Of a DNA stretch of 5,682 nt, positions 1 to 5,429 are shown piece by piece. Location: assembly GCA_913773825.1 (NCBI GenBank), contig CAJYHH010000527.1:1-5682 (forward strand), read 5' to 3'. Origin of the DNA: Candidatus Sericytochromatia bacterium (GTDB lineage Bacteria; Cyanobacteriota; Sericytochromatia; UBA7694). Below the pieces are notes generated by a model. That model ran no database searches. It had not been told where the DNA came from and was given only the letters and a program-made list of their open reading frames with translations. The position numbers and the translations under genes were made by a program. Every line of letters starts with the position of its first letter. Position 1 is the stretch's first letter.

Positions 1-522
1 CGGGCTTTTCGTCAGCGCGCCCATGAGCTGATTGAAAGAATTGAAAATCCCTTAATCTGGAAAAAACTTCCAGCGTCCAGACTGCGTCAGCATCTATACG
101 GCACACTTGAAGCTTTTGCGGCTTTGCCGGAATCAGACACGCTGTTGTTTAAACCCGAACAAGCATTGCTGGGTTATCACGTTGAAGTTGAGATTTTGGG
201 TGCTGAACCTTTGCTGATTCCCAGTGTGCTACAAGACGTGATGCGTGATCTGGTCACCAATGCTTATCAGCAGACGCCTCGTGGCGGCTGGATTTCAAGT
301 CGTTTGAGTCTCGAAGACGGCAAGCTGACTCTGCGCGTCGGAGATGGCGGCAAAGGTTTAAACGCCAATGACTTAGAACGGCTAGCGCGTGAGATTCCGC
401 GTGGCAGCGGTGGCCTGACCCGAGCTTATGCGGTCACGAAGTTTTTGGGTGGACGTTTTTGGCTGACCTTAGCGCCTGGTGAAGGTTTATTAGTCAGCCT
501 TGAGATTCCGCTGCCAGCCTAA
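1..522 (+). CDS. GHKL/HATPase_c-type ATP-binding protein, probable sensor kinase C-terminus (5' partial)
   Basis: The frame is open from the first base, so 173 residues of the C-terminal part are visible and the true start lies upstream. A TTG at 124 is an internal Leu codon rather than a convincing start. The fold is the Bergerat ATPase of histidine kinases and relatives. It shows an N-box RDLVTNAYQQTP (Asn at visible residue 87), a G1 box VGDGGKGLN (Asp115, Gly117, Gly119), a G2-like GSGGL (135-139), and a closing beta strand LLVSLEIPLP. In this family the domain binds ATP and transfers phosphate to a histidine on a preceding helix. The visible upstream stretch has no clear H-box, so the phosphoacceptor helix is either degenerate or off the window. 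An anti-sigma or other GHKL ATPase is the alternative. The gene ends in tandem TAA TAA and converges on the lipoprotein gene. ATPase domain confident, exact subfamily not. Confidence 0.8.
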   Translation, partial: RAFRQRAHELIERIENPLIWKKLPASRLRQHLYGTLEAFAALPESDTLLFKPEQALLGYHVEVEILGAEPLLIPSVLQDVMRDLVTNAYQQTPRGGWISSRLSLEDGKLTLRVGDGGKGLNANDLERLAREIPRGSGGLTRAYAVTKFLGGRFWLTLAPGEGLLVSLEIPLPA

Positions 523-533
523 TAAGAGAGATA

Positions 534-559
534 AGTTTAGGCCGGATCAAGACTAAACT
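534..559. repeat. 7-bp inverted repeat at the convergent gene junction (possible weak terminator)
   Basis: AGTTTAG (534-540) and CTAAACT (553-559) are perfect inverted arms around a 12-nt loop. They straddle the stop codon and last codons of the minus-strand lipoprotein gene and lie just after the double stop of the plus-strand ATPase gene. The stem is AT-rich and no clean T-run follows on either strand; the minus strand continues only as TTATCTCTCTTATTA. A terminator shared by the two convergent genes is therefore possible but weak. Confidence 0.3.
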
Positions 560-1049
560 CAAATTCAGGAATATCACTGGAGCGCTGGCTGGTATCGCTC
601 AGTTGTTCAGCTGTTAGCGTTCGGCTAAAGGGTTTGTAGCCTTTAAAGCTAACCTCAAGCGTGAGCTTGCCCGTTGGGATCTGATGATCGCGCAGATAAA
701 AACCTGTGTAGTCAACTTTTAAATCATTGCTCTGACGCAGCTGGAGTTTGCCAGCATCAGGAGAGTTTGAGTCATAGCGAACTTTCCCTTCGCTGTCGAG
801 CAGGCGAACGCTTGGCAAATGTTGGCGCAAATCCAGCTTCTGGCCGCTGCGGGAATCTTTAAAGCTGAGATAAAAAGACACCATCGTTATGCACTGGATT
901 CTGAAGCTTTTGCTGTACTCAGATGTAAACAGGCACGAAGGGTGATCGGGAGTGGGTGACATCGTTTCAAAGATTGACGGAACCGGGGCTCCGCAGCTGC
1001 TGAGTAAGCTGATTGCAAGGGTTAGAGAGAGAATAGAAGCGCGTTTCAT
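537..1049 (-). CDS. Small secreted lipoprotein of unknown function
   Basis: This 170-residue protein starts with a lipoprotein signal peptide: Lys2-Arg3, a hydrophobic stretch (about 6-16), and a lipobox L-S-S-C with Cys19 as the lipidation site. The residue after Cys is Gly. The mature part has two more cysteines (Cys39, Cys53) that could form a disulfide. It is otherwise polar and rich in predicted beta strands; the late segment around GKLTLEVSFKGYKPF resembles an Ig-like or PEGA-like beta-sandwich strand pair, but I cannot assign a family. The ATG is supported by GAGGTG at 1057-1062 on the minus strand, 7 nt upstream. The gene is divergent from the kinase operon and shares its control region, and converges on the ATPase gene. 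Anchoring in the cell envelope is well supported. A role as partner of the kinases' external sensors is only a guess from position. Confidence 0.8.
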   Translation of the reverse strand: MKRASILSLTLAISLLSSCGAPVPSIFETMSPTPDHPSCLFTSEYSKSFRIQCITMVSFYLSFKDSRSGQKLDLRQHLPSVRLLDSEGKVRYDSNSPDAGKLQLRQSNDLKVDYTGFYLRDHQIPTGKLTLEVSFKGYKPFSRTLTAEQLSDTSQRSSDIPEFEFSLDPA

Positions 1050-1080
1050 GCTGTGTCACCTCGGGTTGAATAAGTCCAGT

Positions 1081-1118
1081 CTGATATAAATTTACAAAAA
1101 AGTAAATATTTGTTTCTG
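1081..1118 (-). promoter_or_regulatory. AT-rich tract, probable promoter region of the lipoprotein gene
   Basis: This is the most AT-rich stretch of the window. It lies about 30-70 bp upstream of the lipoprotein start, where its promoter should be. Read on the minus strand it contains TATATC and several TTT-rich -35-like hexamers, but no pair with good spacing stands out, so I do not assign boxes. It also holds the inverted repeat ATTTAC (1090-1095) / GTAAAT (1102-1107) around six A residues. This could be an operator or simply a result of the AT bias. Confidence 0.35.
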
Positions 1119-1123
1119 AAAAA

Positions 1124-1135
1124 CTTGTTCACAAG
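1124..1135. promoter_or_regulatory. Operator-like palindrome CTTGT-TC-ACAAG
   Basis: Two perfect 5-bp arms, CTTGT and ACAAG, flank a 2-nt centre. The site lies in the divergent control region, next to the AT-rich tract that should carry the lipoprotein promoter. The size and symmetry fit a binding site for a dimeric regulator. No second copy was seen in the window, so this is a candidate only. Confidence 0.25.
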
Positions 1136-1152
1136 GCCGAGGCTGTCAGAAG

Positions 1153-1162
1153 GTCTGCAGAC
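1153..1162. promoter_or_regulatory. Perfect 10-bp palindrome GTCTGCAGAC
   Basis: GTCTGCAGAC is its own reverse complement. It lies about 80 bp upstream of the kinase operon's candidate -10 and is flanked by TGTC (1144-1147) and the overlapping GACA (1160-1163). It could be an operator for the kinase operon or for both divergent genes. A short palindrome of this size can also occur by chance. Confidence 0.25.
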
Positions 1163-1166
1163 AAAG

Positions 1167-1188
1167 GGCTTTAGACGAAGCTAAAACC
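1167..1188 (-). other. Hairpin-forming inverted repeat in the divergent region
   Basis: GGCTTTAG (1167-1174) and CTAAAACC (1181-1188) form an 8-bp stem with a 6-nt loop. As plus-strand RNA one position is a C-A mismatch. As minus-strand RNA that position becomes a G-U wobble and the loop contains TTCG, so the hairpin is better formed on the minus strand. No T-run follows and no known minus-strand gene lies upstream that would need terminating. Function unknown. Confidence 0.25.
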
Positions 1189-1240
1189 GACAATTGACTG
1201 ATTTAAAGCTCGGCTCTACTCCTTACGGCTATTGACCCTT

Positions 1241-1274
1241 TATACTGGGAGAAATGCCCGACAGGATACCTATG
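1241..1274 (+). promoter_or_regulatory. Candidate -10 box and ribosome site deciding the start of the first kinase
   Basis: TATACT at 1241-1246 matches the sigma70 -10 consensus at five of six positions, but no good -35 lies 16-18 bp upstream. If it is used, transcription would begin near 1253, directly at the first ATG (1254). That ATG would then be leaderless; the GGAG before it (1248-1251) is only 2 nt away, too close for a normal Shine-Dalgarno. The next in-frame ATG (1272-1274) has AGGA at 1263-1266 with 5-nt spacing and would sit on a short leader. The second start therefore fits this promoter better. Confidence 0.35.
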
Positions 1275-3239
1275 CCCAGCCCGAATGAGCGCGAATTCTT
1301 TGAGGACAGTCTTGAGCTGACTCAATTACCGGCTGGTCTGGCCAGTTTGCCGCTTGAGCGGGGCCAGACTTCTGCCGCTGAAAGCTTTGAGCGTTATCAC
1401 CATCTGCGTGAGCTCGGACAAGGCGCGATGGGGACTGTGGCTTTAATGCAGGATGTGCTGCTGCGCCGCAAGGTGGCCTATAAACAAATTAAGCCCGAAG
1501 CCCTGACCCATGATGACGTGATCCGGCAGTTTTTGGGTGAAGCCCAGATTACGGCCCAGCTTGAACACCCCGGGATTGTGCCTGTTTATAGTCTGGAAGT
1601 GGCGTCCAATGGTCAGATTGCCTATGCCATGAAGGTGGTAGAAGGCCAGACGCTTAAAGACCGTTTGCAGCAGCTGCGCCAAAGTGTTGAAGCCCAGCCC
1701 GCCAGCTGGCCGCAGGATTTGCGAACGCTGCTTGAGGATTTTTTAAAAGTGCTGGATGCGATGGCTTATGCTCATAGTCAGGGTGTGATTCATCGCGATC
1801 TAAAACCTTCTAATATTATGTTTGGGCTCTTTCATGAGGTTTATTTGCTCGACTGGGGGATTGCGCAGGTTGTCGACAAAAGCGCTGGGGTAATTGCTGA
1901 AACCGTCGAAGAATCCCCTGAAGGCTCACGCCCGATGACCGGCACCCCGCGCTATATGTCTCCTGAGCAAATCAAGGGTAAAAACCTCACGCCTCAAAGT
2001 GATTTGTTTACGCTTGGGCTGATTTTGCAGGAAGTGATTACCTTACAGCAGGCTGTCCAGGCCCGCACCCTGCAAGAGGCGCTGGTTAAAATTCTGAAGC
2101 CTGAACAACGCCCGATTCAGCATGCTTCAGGCTTGGCTGTCCCGGCAGAGCTTCAGGCGATAGTCAAACGCGCCACCCTGATTAAAGCAGCTGAGCGCTA
2201 TCAGTCTGTTGCTGAGCTGACAGCTGATCTGCGTGCCTTTGTTCAGGATCGTGAGACGGTTGTTTTGCCTGATACACCCTGGCGCGGCTTTCAGCGCTGG
2301 ATTCGTCATCATTCTGCTCAGGCCTTTGCCGCCGCGATTGGCTTGCTTTTAGTCTGTTCATTGGCGATTGGTTTGAGCTTATGGGCCCGTGAACGCACGC
2401 TTGAGCACACCCGCCGTCGCCAGGCTGCTTTAGAAATCGCGCTGAAGCAGGCCTTAATGAGTAGCCAGCGCATAGATAGCCAGCTTGGGCGTTTTGAAGC
2501 CTTATTAGAACATCTGGCAGCCTCAGCCTCTGAAGCCTGGTTGCGGGGGCGGCCTGATGGCCCGCTGCCTGTCACAGCTGTAAATCGCTCTGATTCTACT
2601 GACTTTAGTCGCAGCTATTGGTCTGGGCCTCGTACGGGCGCAGAACGTCTGACGGTACTGAATCCTGTTTTTATCAGCTTATTTGCCAGAGCAGAAAATG
2701 TTCAGGTGGTGCCCTCTCAATGGCTTAAACAACCTCAAAGCCCGTTGCGCTGGGGTTTACTGACTTTGCCCCAAGCGCGCAGCTTGCTCTACCCGCTAAG
2801 CTCACAGAGCCTCAGCCTTTTGCCTAAGCTGCAAAGCAGTCTGCCGACTGAGACTGAAAGCCCAGCCTGGGGATTGCCCGTAGAAGCCAATGGGGAACAG
2901 CTTTTACCTGTGAGTATGGCGATTAGCAGCGATCAGCGTGAGTTATTGGGCCAGGCCGCTTTGTTTTTAGAAAACTCAGCCCTGAGCGAGGCCCTGCAAG
3001 CGAAAAGCATTAGCCAGCTGCAGGGCTATTGGCTGGTGGATGCTCAGCTGCAGCGGATTAACGGTGAAGACCCCGCTCAGTTACCGGCTGCTTTACAAGC
3101 GGCCATTCGAGCCAAAGGTTCTGGTTTTATTGAAGCTGATGGCGGGCTTTGGCTGTATCAGCCTTTAGCTACTCAGGGCTGGTATCTGGTGCTAAAACTG
3201 AATTTTGAAGCTCTGTTAGCGGAGGTTCAGAATGGCTGA
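1254..3239 (+). CDS. Transmembrane Ser/Thr protein kinase with degenerate extracytoplasmic Cache-like sensor
   Basis: A 661-residue PknB-like kinase. The cytoplasmic catalytic domain (about 48-335) has the Gly-rich loop GQGAMG (55-60), ATP-binding Lys77 in VAYK, alpha-C Glu96, the catalytic loop H180-R181-D182-L-K184...N187, a D-W-G loop (200-202) in place of DFG, and GTPRYMSPE (230-238). It should be active. A basic stretch RWIRHH (348-353) precedes the single membrane helix (about 356-377), placing the C-terminal 280 residues outside the cytoplasm. That region aligns with the next kinase's dCache domain at both ends (QRIDSQL near 405; GWYLVLKLN near 642-650) but is about 40 residues shorter and lacks the ligand-binding motif. 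Its only cysteine is Cys368, in the membrane helix. The start may be Met7 (ATG at 1272), which has a better ribosome site. The stop overlaps the next gene by 8 nt, implying co-translation. Kinase identity firm, sensor ligand unknown. Confidence 0.92.
   Translation: MPDRIPMPSPNEREFFEDSLELTQLPAGLASLPLERGQTSAAESFERYHHLRELGQGAMGTVALMQDVLLRRKVAYKQIKPEALTHDDVIRQFLGEAQITAQLEHPGIVPVYSLEVASNGQIAYAMKVVEGQTLKDRLQQLRQSVEAQPASWPQDLRTLLEDFLKVLDAMAYAHSQGVIHRDLKPSNIMFGLFHEVYLLDWGIAQVVDKSAGVIAETVEESPEGSRPMTGTPRYMSPEQIKGKNLTPQSDLFTLGLILQEVITLQQAVQARTLQEALVKILKPEQRPIQHASGLAVPAELQAIVKRATLIKAAERYQSVAELTADLRAFVQDRETVVLPDTPWRGFQRWIRHHSAQAFAAAIGLLLVCSLAIGLSLWARERTLEHTRRRQAALEIALKQALMSSQRIDSQLGRFEALLEHLAASASEAWLRGRPDGPLPVTAVNRSDSTDFSRSYWSGPRTGAERLTVLNPVFISLFARAENVQVVPSQWLKQPQSPLRWGLLTLPQARSLLYPLSSQSLSLLPKLQSSLPTETESPAWGLPVEANGEQLLPVSMAISSDQRELLGQAALFLENSALSEALQAKSISQLQGYWLVDAQLQRINGEDPAQLPAALQAAIRAKGSGFIEADGGLWLYQPLATQGWYLVLKLNFEALLAEVQNG
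3221..3226 (+). promoter_or_regulatory. Strong Shine-Dalgarno GGAGGT for the second kinase
   Basis: GGAGGT lies inside the last codons of the first kinase, 5 nt before the ATG at 3232. It fixes the start of the second kinase and, with the 8-nt overlap, indicates translational coupling. It is the strongest ribosome site in the window, much better than that of the first kinase, so the second protein could be made in equal or greater amount. Confidence 0.8.
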
Positions 3240-5394
3240 TTCTGTTGATTCTACGGGGTTTACTGGGCCTGCTGACAAAGCCTTTGATCCGCTTGAGCTG
3301 ACCGTTAATGAGTTTCATGGCCTGCCGCGTACCGCTGCGCTTTATGAGCAGACAGATCTGGAGCCTGACTTAAGCGCTGCGTCAACAGCCGATAGTCATG
3401 TTTATCAGGTTTTGCAAAAACTCGGTGAAGGCGCAATGGGCTCGGTTCATCTGGTGCGGGACTGTCATTTACAGCGACGTGTGGCTTATAAACAGCTGTT
3501 ATCGCAGTGGCAGCATGCGCCGGGTTTAAGCCAGCGCTTTTTAAATGAAGTCCAGATTACAGCCCAGCTGGCGCATCCGTATATTGTGCCGGTTTATAGC
3601 CTTGAGATGACGGGCCAGGGCATTGGCTATACCATGAAGCGCGTACATGGCCTGACGTTTAAAGAGCTGATTGCGGCTGCCAAAGCCCAGGTTGAAGCAC
3701 AAGGTAAACGCCAGGCCCCTTATGACTTGACCAGTCTGCTTGAGCAGTTTTTAAAGGTCTGTGATGCGCTGGCTTATGCTCATCATCGCAGCGTGATTCA
3801 TCGCGATCTGAAGCCTGCTAATCTGATGCTGGGGGATCATGGTGAGGTTTATGTCATGGACTGGGGGATTGCCCGGCCCTTTGGTGCCCAGGCTGAAGAC
3901 TATCCCTTTGAAGTTGAAGAAACCGGTAAGATGATTGGCACGCCGCGCTATGTCTCACCTGAGCAGGCACGGGGGCTTAACGATAAGCTAGATGGTCGCA
4001 GTGATTTATTTGCTTTAGGCCTGATTCTTTATGAGCTGGTCTGTTTAAAACCGGCTTATCAGGCCAAAAACCGCGATCAGTTATTAGAAAAAGTTCGTAA
4101 AGCCAGCCTTGAGCCTGTATCTGCGCCAGACTTTAAAGTCCCGCGTGCTTTAGCGGCTATTATTCAAAAAGCGACTGCCTGGAAGCGCGCGGCTCGTTAT
4201 GCCAGCGTGACGGAGTTTGCTGAAGACTTGCGTCGTTATTTGCGCGATCTGGCTGTAGAAGCTGAGCCCGATCCACCGTTGCAAGGGCTGTTGCGCTGGG
4301 TGCGGCATCATCGCAATCTCTGTCTGTCTGTGTTATTTGTCGTCTTGCTGATGAGCTCCAGTGTGACGGTCTGGAACCTTTGGCAGCAGCAGCAGGCCTT
4401 AGCCCAGGCGTATCAGCGTGAACAGACCCTGGCGGGTTTCTGGGGGCAGGTTTTGCGCAAAGGCCAGCAGATTGATCGTTATTTGTTAGTGGTACCCCAA
4501 GTTTTAGAGAGCATTGGGGGCTTTGGTCTGCAGGCTTTGCAGCATGGCTCACCAGACCCTGCAAAACCTTATTATCTCGATGATCCAAACTGGAATCGTC
4601 TGGTACCCAATCAAGTTAAATCCAGCCACTACAATCTATTGATTAGTTTAGACCATACGGCTTTTACGATTGCAGCTGGCTTGACGGAGCCTCAATTACG
4701 CAAGCAGCTTCAGACCTTAGCACCTTTACAGACGCGTTATCGCAACTTGTTTGTGCGCAGCGCCAATAAGCCCGCCAACAGCTTAAATCAGCCGGGCGAC
4801 GAAGTGAAGCTTCTGGCGACTGAAGGCGTGCCGATTATGTTTGCCTCTTTGGTGACGCGTGAAGGGATTAATCAGTATTTCCCTGGCACGATGTATGCCA
4901 CACCCGGTTATGACCCGCGTCAGCGGCCTTTTTATAAGCTGGTTGAAAATGAGCGCGGCATGAAATGCGGCAACCCTTATCTGGATCGCTTAGCGGGTAA
5001 GTTTTTGCCCTGTAGTCTGCCGCTTTATGATGCTAAGGAGCGCTTTGTCGGGGTCTCAACCCTGGATATTCAGTTTAATTATCTGGCGCGTACCGTGCTG
5101 GATTTATCTGCTAATCCGGCGTTTAAAGAGAGTTATCTGGTCGATGAACAAAGCCGTGTGATTGTTAAAGCTTCTGATCGCAATCGCCAGATTTCGGCCC
5201 AGCAGAGTCTCAATACCGGTCTTGAGCTGGAAACTTTTGCTGAACCAGAGCTGCGGAGCTTGATCGCCCAGGGCAGCGAAGGCGGAACGTTAAGCAAACA
5301 AAATAAGGTCTATGGCTATATTCGCCTTAACTTTCAGGGCTGGTATTATATTGTCGAAGCTGATGCCAGGCTGCTTTTCGGCACAGGGGACTGA
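3232..5394 (+). CDS. Transmembrane Ser/Thr protein kinase with dCache sensor, putative amino-acid receptor
   Basis: A 720-residue paralogue of the preceding kinase. The catalytic domain (about 58-342) has GEGAMG (65-70), Lys87 in VAYK, Glu106, H190-R191-D192-L-K194...N197, D-W-G (210-212) and GTPRYVSPE (236-244), so it should be active. RWVRHH (355-360) precedes one membrane helix (about 362-384). Residues about 385-712 form a double-Cache (dCache_1) domain outside the membrane, with a long first helix, the hallmark YDPRQRPFY (560-568) and a GVSTLDI strand (607-613). Tyr560, Arg565, Phe567, Tyr568, Tyr583, Asp585 and Asp612 match, in order and spacing, the amino-acid-contacting residues I recall for PctA-type dCache_1AA receptors, except Phe for Trp. 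Cys579 and Cys594 may form an external disulfide. No second membrane helix follows, so the protein ends outside. Start fixed by GGAGGT. Kinase and dCache firm; ligand class inferred. Confidence 0.94.
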   Translation: MADSVDSTGFTGPADKAFDPLELTVNEFHGLPRTAALYEQTDLEPDLSAASTADSHVYQVLQKLGEGAMGSVHLVRDCHLQRRVAYKQLLSQWQHAPGLSQRFLNEVQITAQLAHPYIVPVYSLEMTGQGIGYTMKRVHGLTFKELIAAAKAQVEAQGKRQAPYDLTSLLEQFLKVCDALAYAHHRSVIHRDLKPANLMLGDHGEVYVMDWGIARPFGAQAEDYPFEVEETGKMIGTPRYVSPEQARGLNDKLDGRSDLFALGLILYELVCLKPAYQAKNRDQLLEKVRKASLEPVSAPDFKVPRALAAIIQKATAWKRAARYASVTEFAEDLRRYLRDLAVEAEPDPPLQGLLRWVRHHRNLCLSVLFVVLLMSSSVTVWNLWQQQQALAQAYQREQTLAGFWGQVLRKGQQIDRYLLVVPQVLESIGGFGLQALQHGSPDPAKPYYLDDPNWNRLVPNQVKSSHYNLLISLDHTAFTIAAGLTEPQLRKQLQTLAPLQTRYRNLFVRSANKPANSLNQPGDEVKLLATEGVPIMFASLVTREGINQYFPGTMYATPGYDPRQRPFYKLVENERGMKCGNPYLDRLAGKFLPCSLPLYDAKERFVGVSTLDIQFNYLARTVLDLSANPAFKESYLVDEQSRVIVKASDRNRQISAQQSLNTGLELETFAEPELRSLIAQGSEGGTLSKQNKVYGYIRLNFQGWYYIVEADARLLFGTGD

Positions 5395-5405
5395 GTGAAG
5401 GTAAA

Positions 5406-5429
5406 ATGGATGCTTGGGCTCTAAGATGA
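5406..5429 (+). CDS. Putative seven-codon leader mini-ORF coupled to the DUF1361 gene
   Basis: ATG at 5406 opens a 7-codon frame, MDAWALR, ending in TGA at 5427-5429. GAAGG at 5397-5401 stands 4 nt before it, a reasonable ribosome site. Its stop overlaps the DUF1361 ATG (5426-5428) as ATGA, the classic coupling arrangement, while that ATG has no Shine-Dalgarno of its own at normal distance. The mini-ORF could therefore deliver ribosomes to the downstream start. It is too short for statistical support and may be chance. Confidence 0.3.
   Translation: MDAWALR

Noticed and set aside
200..202. D-W-G in place of D-F-G in both kinases as a sign of inactivity
   Set aside because: The numbers given are residues of the first kinase. 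The DWG form is common in bacterial Ser/Thr kinases, and every other catalytic residue is present, so it does not indicate a pseudokinase.
674..862. Plus-strand open frame of 62 codons
   Set aside because: It lies entirely opposite the lipoprotein gene, whose signal peptide, lipobox and ribosome site are convincing. The plus-strand product shows no recognisable features.
1232..1246. TTGACC (1232-1237) next to TATACT (1241-1246) as a promoter pair
   Set aside because: The two hexamers are only 3 bp apart, so they cannot serve as -35 and -10 of one promoter.
1443..1682. Minus-strand open frame inside the first kinase
   Set aside because: It is antisense to the conserved kinase N-lobe and has no ribosome site or domain pattern; it is a shadow of the coding frame.
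2127..2575. Two minus-strand open frames opposite the end of the first kinase domain and its membrane helix
   Set aside because: The products are of low complexity or rich in Lys, Ser and Ala as expected from antisense reading, and the plus strand is clearly coding.
1670..3570. Frequent CAGCTG hexamers as a possible iterated signal
   Set aside because: Most follow from Gln-Leu or Ala-rich codon runs in the kinase genes, and they show no regular spacing or intergenic clustering.
4160..4588. Minus-strand open frame of 142 codons inside the second kinase
   Set aside because: It is antisense to the juxtamembrane, membrane and early dCache region. The product is rich in Pro, Ala, Ser and Arg and has no recognisable motif.
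5395..5424. GTG-initiated nine-codon frame immediately after the second kinase stop
   Set aside because: It has no ribosome site at a suitable distance and does not join the DUF1361 start; the ATG mini-ORF at 5406 explains the junction better.
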